Shown here: one piece after another, positions 11,993 through 23,300 of the stretch
Layout of the letters: each line of letters starts with the position of its first letter
Position numbering within the stretch: the stretch's first letter is position 1
Assembly (NCBI RefSeq): GCF_021155775.2
Contig: NC_060237.1
Coordinates: 3,412,501 to 3,476,500, forward strand
DNA from: Neodiprion pinetum
Taxonomy: Eukaryota > Arthropoda > Insecta > Hymenoptera > Diprionidae
DNA length: 64,000 bases
Reading direction: 5' to 3'
The notes under the pieces: model-generated
Told to the model about the DNA's origin: nothing
Databases searched by the model: none
Seen by the model: the letters and a program-made list of their open reading frames with translations, nothing else
Translations under genes and position numbers: made by a program

Positions 11993-14900
11993 ACTATCGG
12001 CACCACCGCCATTGCCGCAATGTACATGTTACACCATTTGCACATTAACCCCTTAACCGACCCCTAACAATTCCGCCTGCCTGCCTGCCCGCCTGCCCAA
12101 TCGGCCAACCGCCTCGGCTATATAACTGCAGCTAAGCTCAACCTAGGACGGGTTTAGTTTGGCTCTGTAATTATCAGCTCTGCTTTTCGGCTATCCTCTT
12201 GGGCTCGGCGGTAGCGTATCGCGCGTGGTTGGGGATCTCTTTTTAACACAGTAACCAGTAATAAAAAACAAAAACAAAAACAAAAAAAAAAAAAAAAACT
12301 CGTTACACCCACTTCGCCCGAATATCCGCAGCTTTTATGTCACCTCGTTTATTAACGCATCGCAAACGCATGTGCAGGCTTTATTTTAGGACCGCTGCAG
12401 CACGAAGATAATTCTTATGTTGCATAACCCAATCGATATACGTAAATTTCGCAGTGCATATAATTACACACCGGATATCATCAAACTACATGGGATACAT
12501 CCGGTTTTTTTTTCATTTTACAAAAATGAGCTGCATATTTTTTTCATTTATTTATTGTTTTTTTTTTCATTTTGTTCGTTTGATTCCATGGTTTTCGCTG
12601 TTTCGACTATAAAGTTGATTTTTTCTATGTTGGATTTTTTTTCTCACCAGTAGAGTTCGTTGAGTTTTTCTTACTTTTCTGATACTGTTATTTGTCCACT
12701 TTTTTTCGCTGTTACACGCGTCTTGTCATTTCTCAATTACCACATCTCGCTACTCTAATATCACACATCCTATTCCTTGTCTCATATTCTTCGTCCCGTT
12801 ACTCTACTTCTTCTTCCGTAGAAAAATCTGTTGATACTTGCTTTGTTTGCCAATCAAGCCTGAACCAAGTCAAATCTCGCTAAATCCAAAAAAAAAAAAA
12901 AAAAAAATGAGAACAAACACGACGTCAGTCGGTATAACAAGGCGTAGAGAAATAGTGAGTTTGAAACAAAAGCGTCCTACCGCAATCGCGAGGTTTGGCT
13001 TGATATCTGGCACACGTATAAGTGACGCGCATATTTTTTACCATATTTACGCGAGAAATTCCTCGCCGATGTGAAATACCAATAGACGATTGTATTTTTA
13101 GCCCTCGAGGATCTCAGGCCGTGCTGGAACCACGCGCCATAGCGAAGGCTCCCGAAGGCGAGGGTTGCCCGCGATGCGGGGGCTACGTTTACGCTGCCGA
13201 ACAGATGCTGGCACGCGGAAGGGTAAGTAGACGAATAGAAAAATATCGAAAATCGTTGAAAAACCGGCTATGCGGACCGCTAGAGATCGGAAAGAAAGAA
13301 AAACCACGCCGTCCACTCATACGGTCTTGTTGTTGTTATCACTTCTTGTGACCAGGGCTACCATAGGGCATGCTTCAAGTGCAAGATCTGTCAGCGCACC
13401 CTCGACTCTACCCTACATTGCGACGGACCAGATCGAGACATTTACTGTAGAGGTAGTACTGCATATTCGGTTGTCCGTTTTTTTTTTTTTTCTAATGTTT
13501 CACGTCATTATGTACACCGTGATTCGTTTAACTTGTATTATCGTACGCAGTCACGACGACTGGGACTCAAGTCGTTCGCGTTCTTTTTTTTTCTTTTACA
13601 CGTCGTATTCGTTTTGTATTGCCCGTATTTTTTTTTCGTTTTTTCTTTTTGAAAAAAACAAAAAGTTTCTTTCACATACTATCCCCCGTTGTCCTGTAAT
13701 TTTAATTTTTTTATTTTGAAAATATTTAATATTCGTAATTTGTATATTACACGTCTACGTTATAGATCTCGACTAATCAATTATCTTAGTAATACTCGGT
13801 AAAACAATTCTGTGTGATTAATATTCTTAACGAGAATGCGGAATTGAAACACAAAAATCCAACGACTGTGAAATAAATACCATCGTACAAGAGCTGCGGA
13901 CAGGCAGTTTCTTATTAACTAATCTCAACCGCACGAATCAAGTCCGTGAAATTTGTCAACTCCATGATCGTTGTATGGCTGGTACATAATCAATGAAAAA
14001 CTACGACAAAAAAAAAAAAAAAAAGAAAAAACAAACACCGACAAACCCTCGTAGCTGAGCCAAAAGTTTTAACAACAACGACATTGCACCGATTTAATAC
14101 GCATATACGTATCTTCTGATCACAACTAGCCCCCCGAAAATTGGACATTCAGTGACTAACAATCATTATTCCGTTTGTGTCTCATGTAGCAATGGCACAG
14201 GGAATGTTTTAAGTGTTCCGTCTGTACGAAACGGTTGGACTCTGTCAATTGCTGCGAAGGTCGCGACAAAGATATTTATTGCAAAGGTAAGAAGATCCCC
14301 AGTTGATGCTTCAGCTTCGCTTCGTCGAGGATACACGATATTGCAAATTTGAACATACCGTCCGTGTGCCTGTGCGTTGAATGTCCAACGTTGGTAATAA
14401 ATTACCGTTGAAAAATGGCGAAACAAGTCCATATAACAAAGAAAGTAGCGATCAATATGTGTACGGATGTTTAACGCGACGTCGTATCTCTGACGACGAA
14501 GTATTGACAAGAAAAGCAAACCTTAATCTGTATTGTCTTCAGTGTGCTACGGCAAGAAATATGGTCCGAAGGGTTACGGATACGGTCAGGGTGGCGGCGC
14601 TCTTCAAAGTGACTGCTATGCCAACGGGTGGGTTGCTGGCTGAGGAAGGATCTGAATAATGTTTAAAAAAAAAAAAAAAAAACAAACAAACAGACAATCC
14701 ACCTCCCTCAGCTTTTATACACTGACTATATATGATGCGCTTATATCTGCTTAACAGCTTGCTATCCGAAGAAATTTGGACCGCGCGGTATCGGTCACGC
14801 TGGAGTAGTTTGGCTAGGCCTGCAGTGCGATATCGAAGACGAGGGGTACGCCTCAACTTCAGATCTTAATCTTCCCTCGTGCCTCTGCTCTCTAACGCTT

Positions 14901-16480
14901 TGTTGCCGCTGTCGCTAATACCGCCAATTGACCTCACCTGTAACACCTCGTCGTCTCTGTACCGTCTCGTTTTACACGACGTTTACACACGGAATAACGC
15001 GTGCAGTGTCTCTTTTCTCATATCAAAGTCAATCCACGTACCCTGCACTGTTATTACCTTCGTCACTTTTACTCGTCAGCTTTCGTTTTCACTTTCACCT
15101 TCTCTCCGGCTTCCAATCGTGTCACGATTATGTACACGGGATACTTCGAAGGTACATACGTTACGTCATCGCGACTTCATTCAGGCACATCTTCGTGTGA
15201 GAATGACGTCGCAGCGTCAAATTTCACCTCTGACAAGACCTATGTAGTAGTCGAACCGATCGATCGTTCGTTCTTCTCTCCCTCAGTGTTCGAGTTGAAC
15301 CGTGAACTTTGAATGTAGCTTACGATTAACACCGCTAATTGCTTCGTACCGCAAACGATAGTCTGCAATGGATGATCTTTAACGTACAGCGACGCCGCTC
15401 CCCGTACGACCGTGATCGATACGGCCATCATCAAGGCGCCACCTGGCAAGGGTTGCCCACGTTGCGGAGGCGTGGTATTTGCCGCCGAGCAGGTACTGGC
15501 CAAGGGTAGCGAATGGCACAGAAAGTGTTTCAAGTGTCACGACTGCAGCAAGACTCTCGACTCCATCATTGCCTGCGACGGTCCGGACAAAGACATTTAC
15601 TGCAAGACTTGCTACGGCAAGAAATGGGGACCACACGGTTACGGCTTCGCCTGCGGATCTGGTTTCCTCCAGACCGACGGTCTGACGTGAGTTTTGACAT
15701 GAAATTCCCGAGGCCGCGACCTTCTCCCCGGCTGCTTCCCCGTATCCTCGTCAATATTGCTGACCACCCTCATCCTTACAGCGAGGACGAGATCTCCTCC
15801 AGTCGTCCGTTCTACAACCCAGACACTACCTCGATCAAGGCACCGGCAGGTCAGGGCTGCCCGCGTTGCGGCGGAATGGTTTTCGCGGCCGAACAACAGC
15901 TCGCCAAGGGAACGATGTGGCACAAGAAATGTTTCAACTGCGCCGAATGCCACCGACCGTTGGACTCGATGCTGGCGTGCGACGGTCCCGACAAGGAAAT
16001 CCACTGTCGCTCCTGCTACGGCAAACTCTTTGGCCCGAAAGGATTTGGATTTGGACACACTCCGACTCTCGTGTCAACGAACGGTGATAGCGCACCGTCA
16101 TAGTAAGTCGATTCCGCGGATAACGCTTGGCAGTTTGTTGTGCAGTACATGAAGGAGAAATGAATTTTTAATTAAAAAAAAAAAATTAAAAAAACAATTT
16201 CAGCATCGACTCAAACCCGAAGGTTGGTCAAAAGCGAACCGACGGAAACGGATGCTCGCGCTGCGGATACTCCGTTTATGCCGCTGAACAAATGATCTCT
16301 AAGAACAGGGTATGGCATAAGCGTTGCTTCAGCTGTGCGGATTGTCGTCGTTCCCTCGACTCGACGAACCTCAACGACGGACCTGACGGCGATATCTACT
16401 GCCGCAGTTGCTACGGAAGAAACTTCGGTCCCAAGGGTGTCGGCTTCGGTATGGGTGCCGGTACTCTCTCCATGGCCTAA
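9076..16480 (+). CDS. Mlp84B: Muscle LIM protein Mlp84B, five LIM domains, alternatively spliced
   Basis: Coding exons: 9076-9190, 10061-10226 (together LIM1), 13102-13222 (start of LIM2), then A 13356-13452 or B 14190-14286, then C 14543-14627 or D 14758-14845, then LIM3 15390-15686, LIM4 15782-16102 and LIM5 16204-16480 with TAA. Each LIM keeps the C-x2-C...H-x2-C...C-x2-C...C-x2-C zinc pattern (for example CPKCNK, WHKMCFKC, YCKNC) followed by a GPKGxGxG glycine-rich tail. LIM1 starts MPFKPVEHPKC; LIM5 ends GMGAGTLSMA. Family knowledge: Mlp84B is a sarcomeric Z-disc and nuclear adaptor of striated muscle that supports myofibril integrity. LIM domains are spaced by short linkers, and every junction I traced keeps frame. 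The ATG is in a cytosolic LIM-family context with no signal peptide. B+C matches the ordinary insect LIM2; A and D are extra. Confidence 0.93.
10231..11640 (+). other. Putative 3' UTR of the short LIM isoform, repeat-rich
   Basis: This is low-complexity sequence inside the long-form intron. It contains (CAA)n near 10387-10411, (TA)n near 10500-10522 and 10738-10756, CCA/CCG repeats near 10846-10880, CTT repeats near 11147-11177 and A-rich purine runs near 11276-11310. AATAAA lies at 11618-11623. Open frames here are made of repeats (poly-Pro, Lys/Arg) and are not credible proteins. Confidence 0.45.
11641..13101 (+). other. Remainder of Mlp84B intron before LIM2
   Basis: The stretch holds a (CT)n microsatellite near 11960-11989, poly-A runs near 12279-12297 and 12888-12907, and T-rich sequence. 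I found no LIM-like or other coding segment. It ends with the TTTTTAG acceptor at 13100-13101. Confidence 0.6.
13356..13452 (+). CDS. Mlp84B: Mlp84B alternative LIM2 exon A
   Basis: 97 nt, entered in phase 0 and left in phase 1, flanked by GTGACCAG and GTAGTA. It encodes GYHRACFKCKICQRTLDST followed by an acidic stretch and DIYCR, which is the end of zinc finger 1 and the start of finger 2. It is the same length, phase and zinc spacing as exon B, so one can replace the other. Using both would shift the frame. The conserved Trp before the zinc His is Tyr here, unlike most LIM domains of this gene. Confidence 0.8.
14190..14286 (+). CDS. Mlp84B: Mlp84B alternative LIM2 exon B (canonical-like)
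   Basis: 97 nt, phase 0 to 1, acceptor CATGTAG and donor GTAAGA. It encodes QWHRECFKCSVCTKRLDSV then NCCEGRDKDIYCK. This resembles the recalled LIM2 of fly Mlp84B (a CCE motif, IYCK) more than exon A does, so B is probably the ancestral version. It lies 737 nt after exon A. Confidence 0.85.
14543..14627 (+). CDS. Mlp84B: Mlp84B alternative LIM2 exon C (canonical-like)
   Basis: 85 nt, phase 1 to 2. It completes the second zinc finger (V-C after YCK) and encodes the glycine-rich tail CYGKKYGPKGYGYGQGGG then ALQSDCYAN, typical of insect Mlp84B LIM2. Donor GG|GTGGGT. Reading through the donor gives five more codons and a TGA at 14641-14643. Confidence 0.85.
14758..14845 (+). CDS. Mlp84B: Mlp84B alternative LIM2 exon D (divergent tail)
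   Basis: 88 nt, phase 1 to 2, acceptor TTAACAG and donor GG|GTACGC. It encodes ACYPKKFGPRGIGHAG then VVWLGLQCDIEDE. The start is plainly homologous to exon C (CY-x-KK-[YF]-GP-[KR]-G), but the glycine-rich tail is replaced by a hydrophobic then acidic segment. It joins LIM3 in the same phase as exon C. The non-consensus donor lowers confidence a little. Confidence 0.72.
14846..15389 (+). other. Mlp84B intron between LIM2 and LIM3
   Basis: This is a pyrimidine-rich intron ending in the acceptor ACGTACAG at 15382-15389. No further LIM-like exon was found in it. Confidence 0.6.
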
Positions 16481-17408
16481 GGTCCAAGATTGCGCGGATT
16501 GAATCTTGCTTGGCTCTAATTCGAAACGGAAGAACTATATCTATATAAGGACGAAAAAGCTAAGTATATGCTGACAATGGCGACGGAGGTCGATAAACAA
16601 GATTATACAAATACCTGCCGATTGAGTGAGAAACAATAAGCAGGGACGAAACTAACGATAATTATCTAACAATAACAATAATAATATCAATAATAATAAT
16701 AATGATGATAATGATAATGATAATGATAATGATAATCATTGAAGTGTATCCTATATACATGGATATATATGTAACATAACGCACGAACGACCAGCTGGAC
16801 ACTGATGGCGAACGCAACTAATGAATAATAATTATTAACGTTACGTGTTCTCTTTCCATTTCATCATTTTTTTTTTTCTTTTTTCTTATATATTTTTGTT
16901 TTGTGTCGTTACCTTTTCTTACCGCACTACTACTACGAGATTCGAAAGTCTGTATACACATCACAGTTACTTGCACGATATCACTGTTGTCGTTATTATT
17001 ATTATTAGTATTACTATTATTGTTGTTGTTATTGTCATTATTATTATTATTATTGTTATTGTTATTATTACTACTACTACTACCACCATCATTATATTAT
17101 TAGTATGCGAATTTATAGACACAAATTCTGCAAGTACAACAATTCATACACACATCAATAATATATATATATACACATATATATATACACATATACACCA
17201 CATAATAACACTTTCTGTATCGCTATATACATACCTACCTACACACGTGTATAATTCGTCGCGACGTATATATTTATTATGTAATTTCGACTTAGGGAGA
17301 AATATTATTTTAAATAAATATTTTTTGAAATCATTAATACATACGTCATTATATGTATACGCATGTAATATATATATATATATATGTATACACATATGTG
17401 TATATATA
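16481..17408 (+). other. Mlp84B: Mlp84B 3' UTR, repeat-rich
   Basis: Follows the stop codon. It contains AAT/ATG trinucleotide-like runs at about 16676-16735, ATT/ACT-rich repeats at about 16996-17102 and TA/CA dinucleotide tracts at about 17160-17200 and 17370-17408. AATAAA at 17313-17318 is a plausible poly(A) signal. The long open frame across this part is made of repeats. Confidence 0.5.
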
Positions 17409-18032
17409 TTAGACTGGGCCAAAAAAAAACGAAGAATTTTTTTTTTTAATGGTACTGTAATGACATTGTTCATGACGACAAATAAAAATTATCCTGAAAC
17501 TGTATGAAATTCACTCCTTTAAAAGTTATTCGACATTGAAATTACTTTTGAATACAATTTCAATGTCGAATAACTTTTAAAGGAGTGAATTTCATGAAAA
17601 ATGTTAAGAGACCTTTTTTGTAGAGCATCAAATTTCCCACAAAAATAATGGTTTGTTCTATGAAAATATTGATTTTTCTGGTAATTACAAGAATCGAAAA
17701 TTCAAACAAAAATTTGAAAAAACAAATCAATGTTTAAGGCACGATTACAGGGAAACGGCTCGATCTACGTCAATTTAGTAAGAGAGCTTTTTTGTAGGAA
17801 ATTTAATTTCCTTCAAAAATATGGATTGATGAAATTTTTCAGATTGATAATTGACGGATTTTGGGGAAAAAAAATGCGGTAACTGTTAAAAAATCAATAG
17901 CTGTAACGATACACCCCTTAACATTAATATTGAGGGCTCAAACTTCAAGGATAATTTTTATTTGTCGTCATGAACAATGTTTTTACAGTACCATTAAAAA
18001 AAAAATTCTTCGTTTTTTTTGGCCCAGTCTAA
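17409..18032. mobile_element. Non-autonomous TIR transposon (MITE), Tc1/mariner-like
   Basis: A 624-bp element bounded by terminal inverted repeats of about 85 bp. The left end reads TTAGACTGGGCCAAAAAA, and the right end is its near-exact reverse complement. Both ends are flanked by TA (17407-17408 and 18033-18034), the target-site duplication expected for Tc1/mariner-type transposons. There is no transposase frame. Inside are a perfect 40-bp inverted repeat (17504-17595) and an imperfect direct repeat of about 44 bp (about 17604-17650 and 17778-17825). The TIR arms still agree closely, which suggests fairly recent insertion. Because the flanks are TA repeats, the exact TSD length is uncertain. 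Confidence 0.88.
17504..17595. repeat. Perfect 40-bp inverted repeat inside the MITE
   Basis: The left arm (17504-17543) begins ATGAAATTCACTCC. The right arm (17556-17595) is its exact reverse complement, with a 12-nt loop between. If transcribed it would form a long perfect hairpin. Confidence 0.95.
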
Positions 18033-18034
18033 TA

Positions 18035-20393
18035 TATATTGTATATTATTCTTATCTCATATACGTATACAACTATTATAATACTGCAATATCAGCTGCA
18101 AAGTATGACGTTGCATAAATCATTTTCTAACGATAAAGCTGCACCGACATTCCGTTGTTCATTCTGCTTTGGTCGTCAAATATCGTTATAATCTATTTAG
18201 TATGGTTTTCTTTCGTTATAATTTTTTTATATTCTTCCAAGCCACCGTACATTGTATATGTTTACGCATTTTGTTGTTTGTTTGTTTTTTAGGGAGACAA
18301 ATTGAAGTGTTGTCAGGCAGGAAATGACGAGTTTTGTTTCTCTTGTTACGAATTTTTTTTTTTTATATTTGATTTAAACAGGAAAACAGAACGAAAATTT
18401 TGTTAAAATTTCCGTTTTTCTACGTGTATACGGATGCATGTATATGTAATTTTTGGTACATACTATCCGACATTTTTTCAACAAATTTTTTTAATACACG
18501 CCCGCTATTAAAAAAGATGGAAAGAAAAAACATTCAACGGACTTTTTTCAATATGCAACCTTACAACAATCCAGTGGAAATATGAATAAATAATAAACTT
18601 GAGCGAAATTTACCTGAATTTCAGCTACTCCGATGAAACAAAGAGAAAACAAATTACGGTACACATGAAAAGAATTCATCGTATCTCCGATTGTGAAATT
18701 ACTCAGTCTGCCTTCCGAATGGTATATTTTCGACGATACTGAGAACCTAAAAAATAAAAAAAAAAAATACAAAATTTATTAGAATAATCGATAATAAGCA
18801 AAAAGGAACTCACGGTTGTCTGTGCGACTTATTAAATTGAGACAAGGTAAGTAATTAATTTGGATGTGGTGTAAAACACTAATTTTATATATTTATAGCA
18901 ACAACTGTACAAGTTCCAGTCACACATAATGATATAGTAATATTTATTCTTAACAATAATTTATTACGGAATCATTCTGCAGGATTGTTCAGAGTCGGTT
19001 GCCAGATCAAGTGATCGATTGCCGTAATGACGATCATTGAAATCTTCTGCAACTATCAGTTGTTGAGGATATTGATTCTTTCGTCTAAGTTTCGAATAAA
19101 TACATAACTGCGATTTGATTTCGGTATCAATTTTGACTCGGAAGGTAGGCATTATTGCTTCTAACAACGAAGACTGTCTCCGTTTCACAAACCCGGTCCA
19201 ATTACCGTGTTAGAGACAGACGGTAAGTTTGAGCGATTTATTTTCATTCGAACACTGCGTCTATATTATACATGAATACGCTTAAGCGCATTAGTTACCA
19301 AAGTTACCCGCAAGGAACTGCGTATTACGTGCAATCTAAGTTGTACGGATTGCACGCGAAATTGGAAACCACAAGTCTCTATAATCGTGCACGTTTATTC
19401 CAACAAACGGTAGACCCGAGCGATATTTTCCGCAGGGAAGTTGTAAGACCGTGAAAAGTGTGAAACATCGAAATTAATTTAACGATCTACAACCGCAGCT
19501 GAATTGCGTGATCAGCTGATCGACCGATGGACGGCTCATTATTGTTAGCCTTAACAATTGGCTGGAAGGAAGTTTTCCGCTCAAAGGTGCCAATGTCGAA
19601 ATAATTGGTATTGAAATTCGAACGCTTAATTTGTAGATTGAAAGATGAAACACCGCTTGTTAGTAGGTACAAGAGTGATGTAAAATAATGGACTCCCCTC
19701 AATGAAACGTGTTTTAAATGGTATTGAACCGGTTCCTCGAGCGATCAATGCTCAGCCTTTGCAAATATAAACACATACCCGTCGTTCGCACCGAACTGGG
19801 TCTGGGTTTAGGGGCATGACAGCTTTATGGAGTCTGCTGCAGTGTCTGTGCAGTGTTATGCGGTTAAACCGTCAGGGTTACTGTTCACTCAAGCGATTGA
19901 ACCAGGGAGGGAGAGAGAATCGAAAAGTGAAACAAGCCACGTGGTGGCGTAGCCTGACCCCAGAGAGGGAAAGTCGCGGTATGACTGCAAAGAGAAGCGA
20001 CTACCCACGACGCATGGGGTTCGGAGTAAAGTTTTCACGTAGAAAAGAGAATACCGTAGGTTCACAAGTTCGTCGGTTGAATCGTCGACGATACTTACCA
20101 AGATCACTTCTCCGAGTTTAACGAAGCGTCGCAACTTCCGTGCACTCTGTTTCTAATCTTTTCCCCGTCACCGCGAACGTCTATCAGCGATGCAGAATGA
20201 GTATCGGACAGTGTAATTGAACGCCAGTATTTTTTCATTCGAGTTAAGGATCGCGAATATGTGTGAAATTTTCAGGCAACAAACGTCGTGTCTCCATCCC
20301 CGACAACCGTCTCTGATCCTTCATCCCGGAGTTCACCATGTTACATCTATTTACAAAAACCGTTACGATTACACCTCGCCGGTAGATCTTGGA
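18035..20393. other. Intergenic region between Mlp84B and Phox2
   Basis: The two genes converge here. It should contain the Phox2 3' UTR (read from the minus strand) beyond 20393. I could not single out its poly(A) site among several TTTATT motifs. No coding sequence is recognisable. Confidence 0.5.
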
Positions 20394-23300
20394 TTAGTAA
20401 AGATTTGCAGTTTTTAGAGGGAGTGGATCCAGGAGGTAGGGTGGCAGGGTTGCGGAGAACGGCCTCGGGCTGCAGGATCCCCATCCCCCGCCGCCCCCGC
20501 CCCCGCCACCACCCCCGCCACCGCTACGGACGATCGGCGAGGACTGCAAATTTCCAGTTCCGTCGTTCGACTGTTTCGAATTTCCCAAATTCGAATTCGA
20601 GATCGTTTTAACCTCCGCGGTTGAGTGGACGCTGTTTGAATTCACCGGCGGAGTTGCCGGGCTCCTTGGGGAGCGTCCCTCGGTCTTGACACTTCCCGCT
20701 ACCGGGCTCGAGGCGCCGCTGTCACCCCCGACTCCACCTTGCCCGGTTGATTTCTGCTGAGCGAGACGTTCCTGTTTCCGAAACTTGGCACGTCTGTTCT
20801 GGAACCAAACCTGGAAGCACCAATATTTCACCGGAATTCAGTAACGAGTCGATCATGTCGAACGACAATCCTCGTCGCGCGAGTCGCCGCATCAGGATAG
20901 AAAATTTATGGAAATTAAATGCGTGCAAAAAGAAAAAAAACAACTCCCGGTGATTGGTGTTCATCAGGGATGCCGCGATTCTCTCCGGTTTGTTCCCGCC
21001 CCTGTCCCACATACACATGCAACGTCGTAATTGGCTCTATTTGACAAATAAAATATAGTATATAACAAATAAAACAAACGTAACGCGGCGGTGACCTGCA
21101 TGTTAAAGTAGCGGATTTGTTTGCTTTCCCGTTTGTCTGACCAGGCGTAACGGGGTTTTACTCCCCTCAATTCCACCCCCGAAGGCCTCGCACGTACAGA
21201 ACACGGAGAGTTTCGTGTACATAGGTACCATACTACCTACTCCGCTCTCAGCCACCCCCGGAAAACCTGTCGAAAGGTGGTGCTACCGCTCTCGGGGAGA
21301 AGGGGATGATGCCGAACGAGGGGCAGGGGAGGGGGAGCCAAAACGAGCGGCATGATGAACGTGATTGCCTTTTCCGGACGACAAACACTGCTGTTAGATT
21401 TTTATCAACTCCTGCAGCTACCCGTACCTCGAGCTATTCCCCGTACGAACGCGGCTTTGTTCCATAATCAGCTTGGGTTGAAAATGGTACTTGTTACACG
21501 GATCGGCGAGGCTGTGGTGGAATGGTAAAAATTTTTTGCAACATTAATTATTATCGCGTTTCACCCGTTTTCACTTTCCTTATCGCATTCTTCACACCCA
21601 TTGAATAAATTGTATCACAGTTTACAGTGTATGTGTATAATATAACGTATGCACTGCTAAATACCCGCCGTGACGGTAAATTTATTTATGTACCTGCTAC
21701 CCTGAACTAAGACCTAAAATTGACTCAGGGTTGACATATGCGTATGTTTGCATAGCCAGTGGTCTGCACTATAAGGTCGCACAGTGTATCAACGGCACGT
21801 GTGTGTGTATGAAGACCGGCGGGGATTGGGACCGTTCGGGTGTTAATGTTAAGCAAATACTTGGTTAAATAAAATGTAACAAGACGAGGAGTCGGGACGG
21901 AAAGGGATGACAGATGTCCTTGCCAAGGATAAATATTTAATCGCTGCTTTATTTGGGGTGACGCTCAACGCCGACCCTTGTTCCGATGAACAAAGCAAAC
22001 ACCGCGACATCTGCGCGCCTAGTCGCGGCAAAATCCGACGCTGAAATTTCGATACAGCTTCCAACACAGCGAAACGCGAAAATAAAGAACCAACATTAAT
22101 TCAACATTTTTTTCTTGTCAACTATTTCCATCGCTCGATCTGTCTAGAAAACTCTGTAACACGTCCCATTAATCGAATGACGTTGATTCGTCGAATCGCG
22201 GGATACGGTGAGTACATTTGTATACCAGTTTCACTCTGATCTACCCGGTTTCGCTCGAATGCACAAATACGCGCGTTCGTTAATTACAGGTTTGACCCTT
22301 TCGCACGCTCGACGAACACGTCACTGATTTTCCAAATTTCCGTCTCCACTAACACGTGTTTGAATTTTTGTTTTTTTTTTGTTTGCTGTTTCTTTACCAT
22401 CCAAAAAGCCGATCACAGATCGTACTGTATTTGCGTTCACCGTCACGGTTAGCGCATGAACGGCAGGCTTGAAATCAGTTTCATTGAACTCCGTACACGA
22501 GCGTATGTATGTATACATATAGCTGCCAACACGGGAGCCGGTAAGCTAAAAATCACGGAATTTCGGCTAATTGAGAACGCGCCAATTATTAACAGCCACG
22601 CAACCCTGGAATCTTAATTAACACCTAACGGCACGGTATAGCCGCGGCGGTGTTATTTAGAAGAGTTACACGATTCTGCATTAATCTACGTTAACGCTTC
22701 GCGGAAGGTGGGCAAGACGAATTTACCTGTCCCAGATAATAAATTTTCATACAGCGGCACGGTCGGTATGATATACGCACAGCGATGTAGTTTATGTTCA
22801 CGCGCGAAAATTACCCCGTTTAACGCCTTATCCTCGCCAAATTAGGAGGCCGTATCTGTGTACAGGCGTTTTACAATACGTTGCGTAAAGCTACTTCTGT
22901 AGGTACATACGTGATTCCATTCGTGTAATTATTTCACGAACACCGCGATGTCAGAGATGATACAACTCTGGAATCTTGACTAAGGTAAGTCTACCAGTTA
23001 TTGACCCTGAACCAATTATCGACCTTTTTGGTTGTAACTATCTGTTTGATCCTTGGTTCAGAAATTAAAATTCTGGAAAATGAAAGGTCAGTAATCGGGA
23101 CTAAACGTGTCAATAAATCGTACAAGTACCTTAGTATATTTTTTCGTTTTTTTTTTTTTTAAACAACACTGAAAACAATAGGAACACACGTATCGTAACT
23201 CCAATTTCTGACTCAACGACGATCGCTATTAAGACAGCTGAAGGACGTCGAATCTGATGGAAAAGAGCATCGGCAGCTCCCTTGGCAAATAGGGGAATAA

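Noticed and set aside
12692..12883. Cys-containing peptide DTCFVCQSS as a possible zinc-finger exon
   Set aside because: It lacks the rest of a LIM or other zinc pattern and has no splice-site support.
16845..17507. 220-codon open frame downstream of Mlp84B
   Set aside because: Mostly ATT/ACT and TA repeats giving Ile, Val and Tyr runs, and it runs into the MITE.
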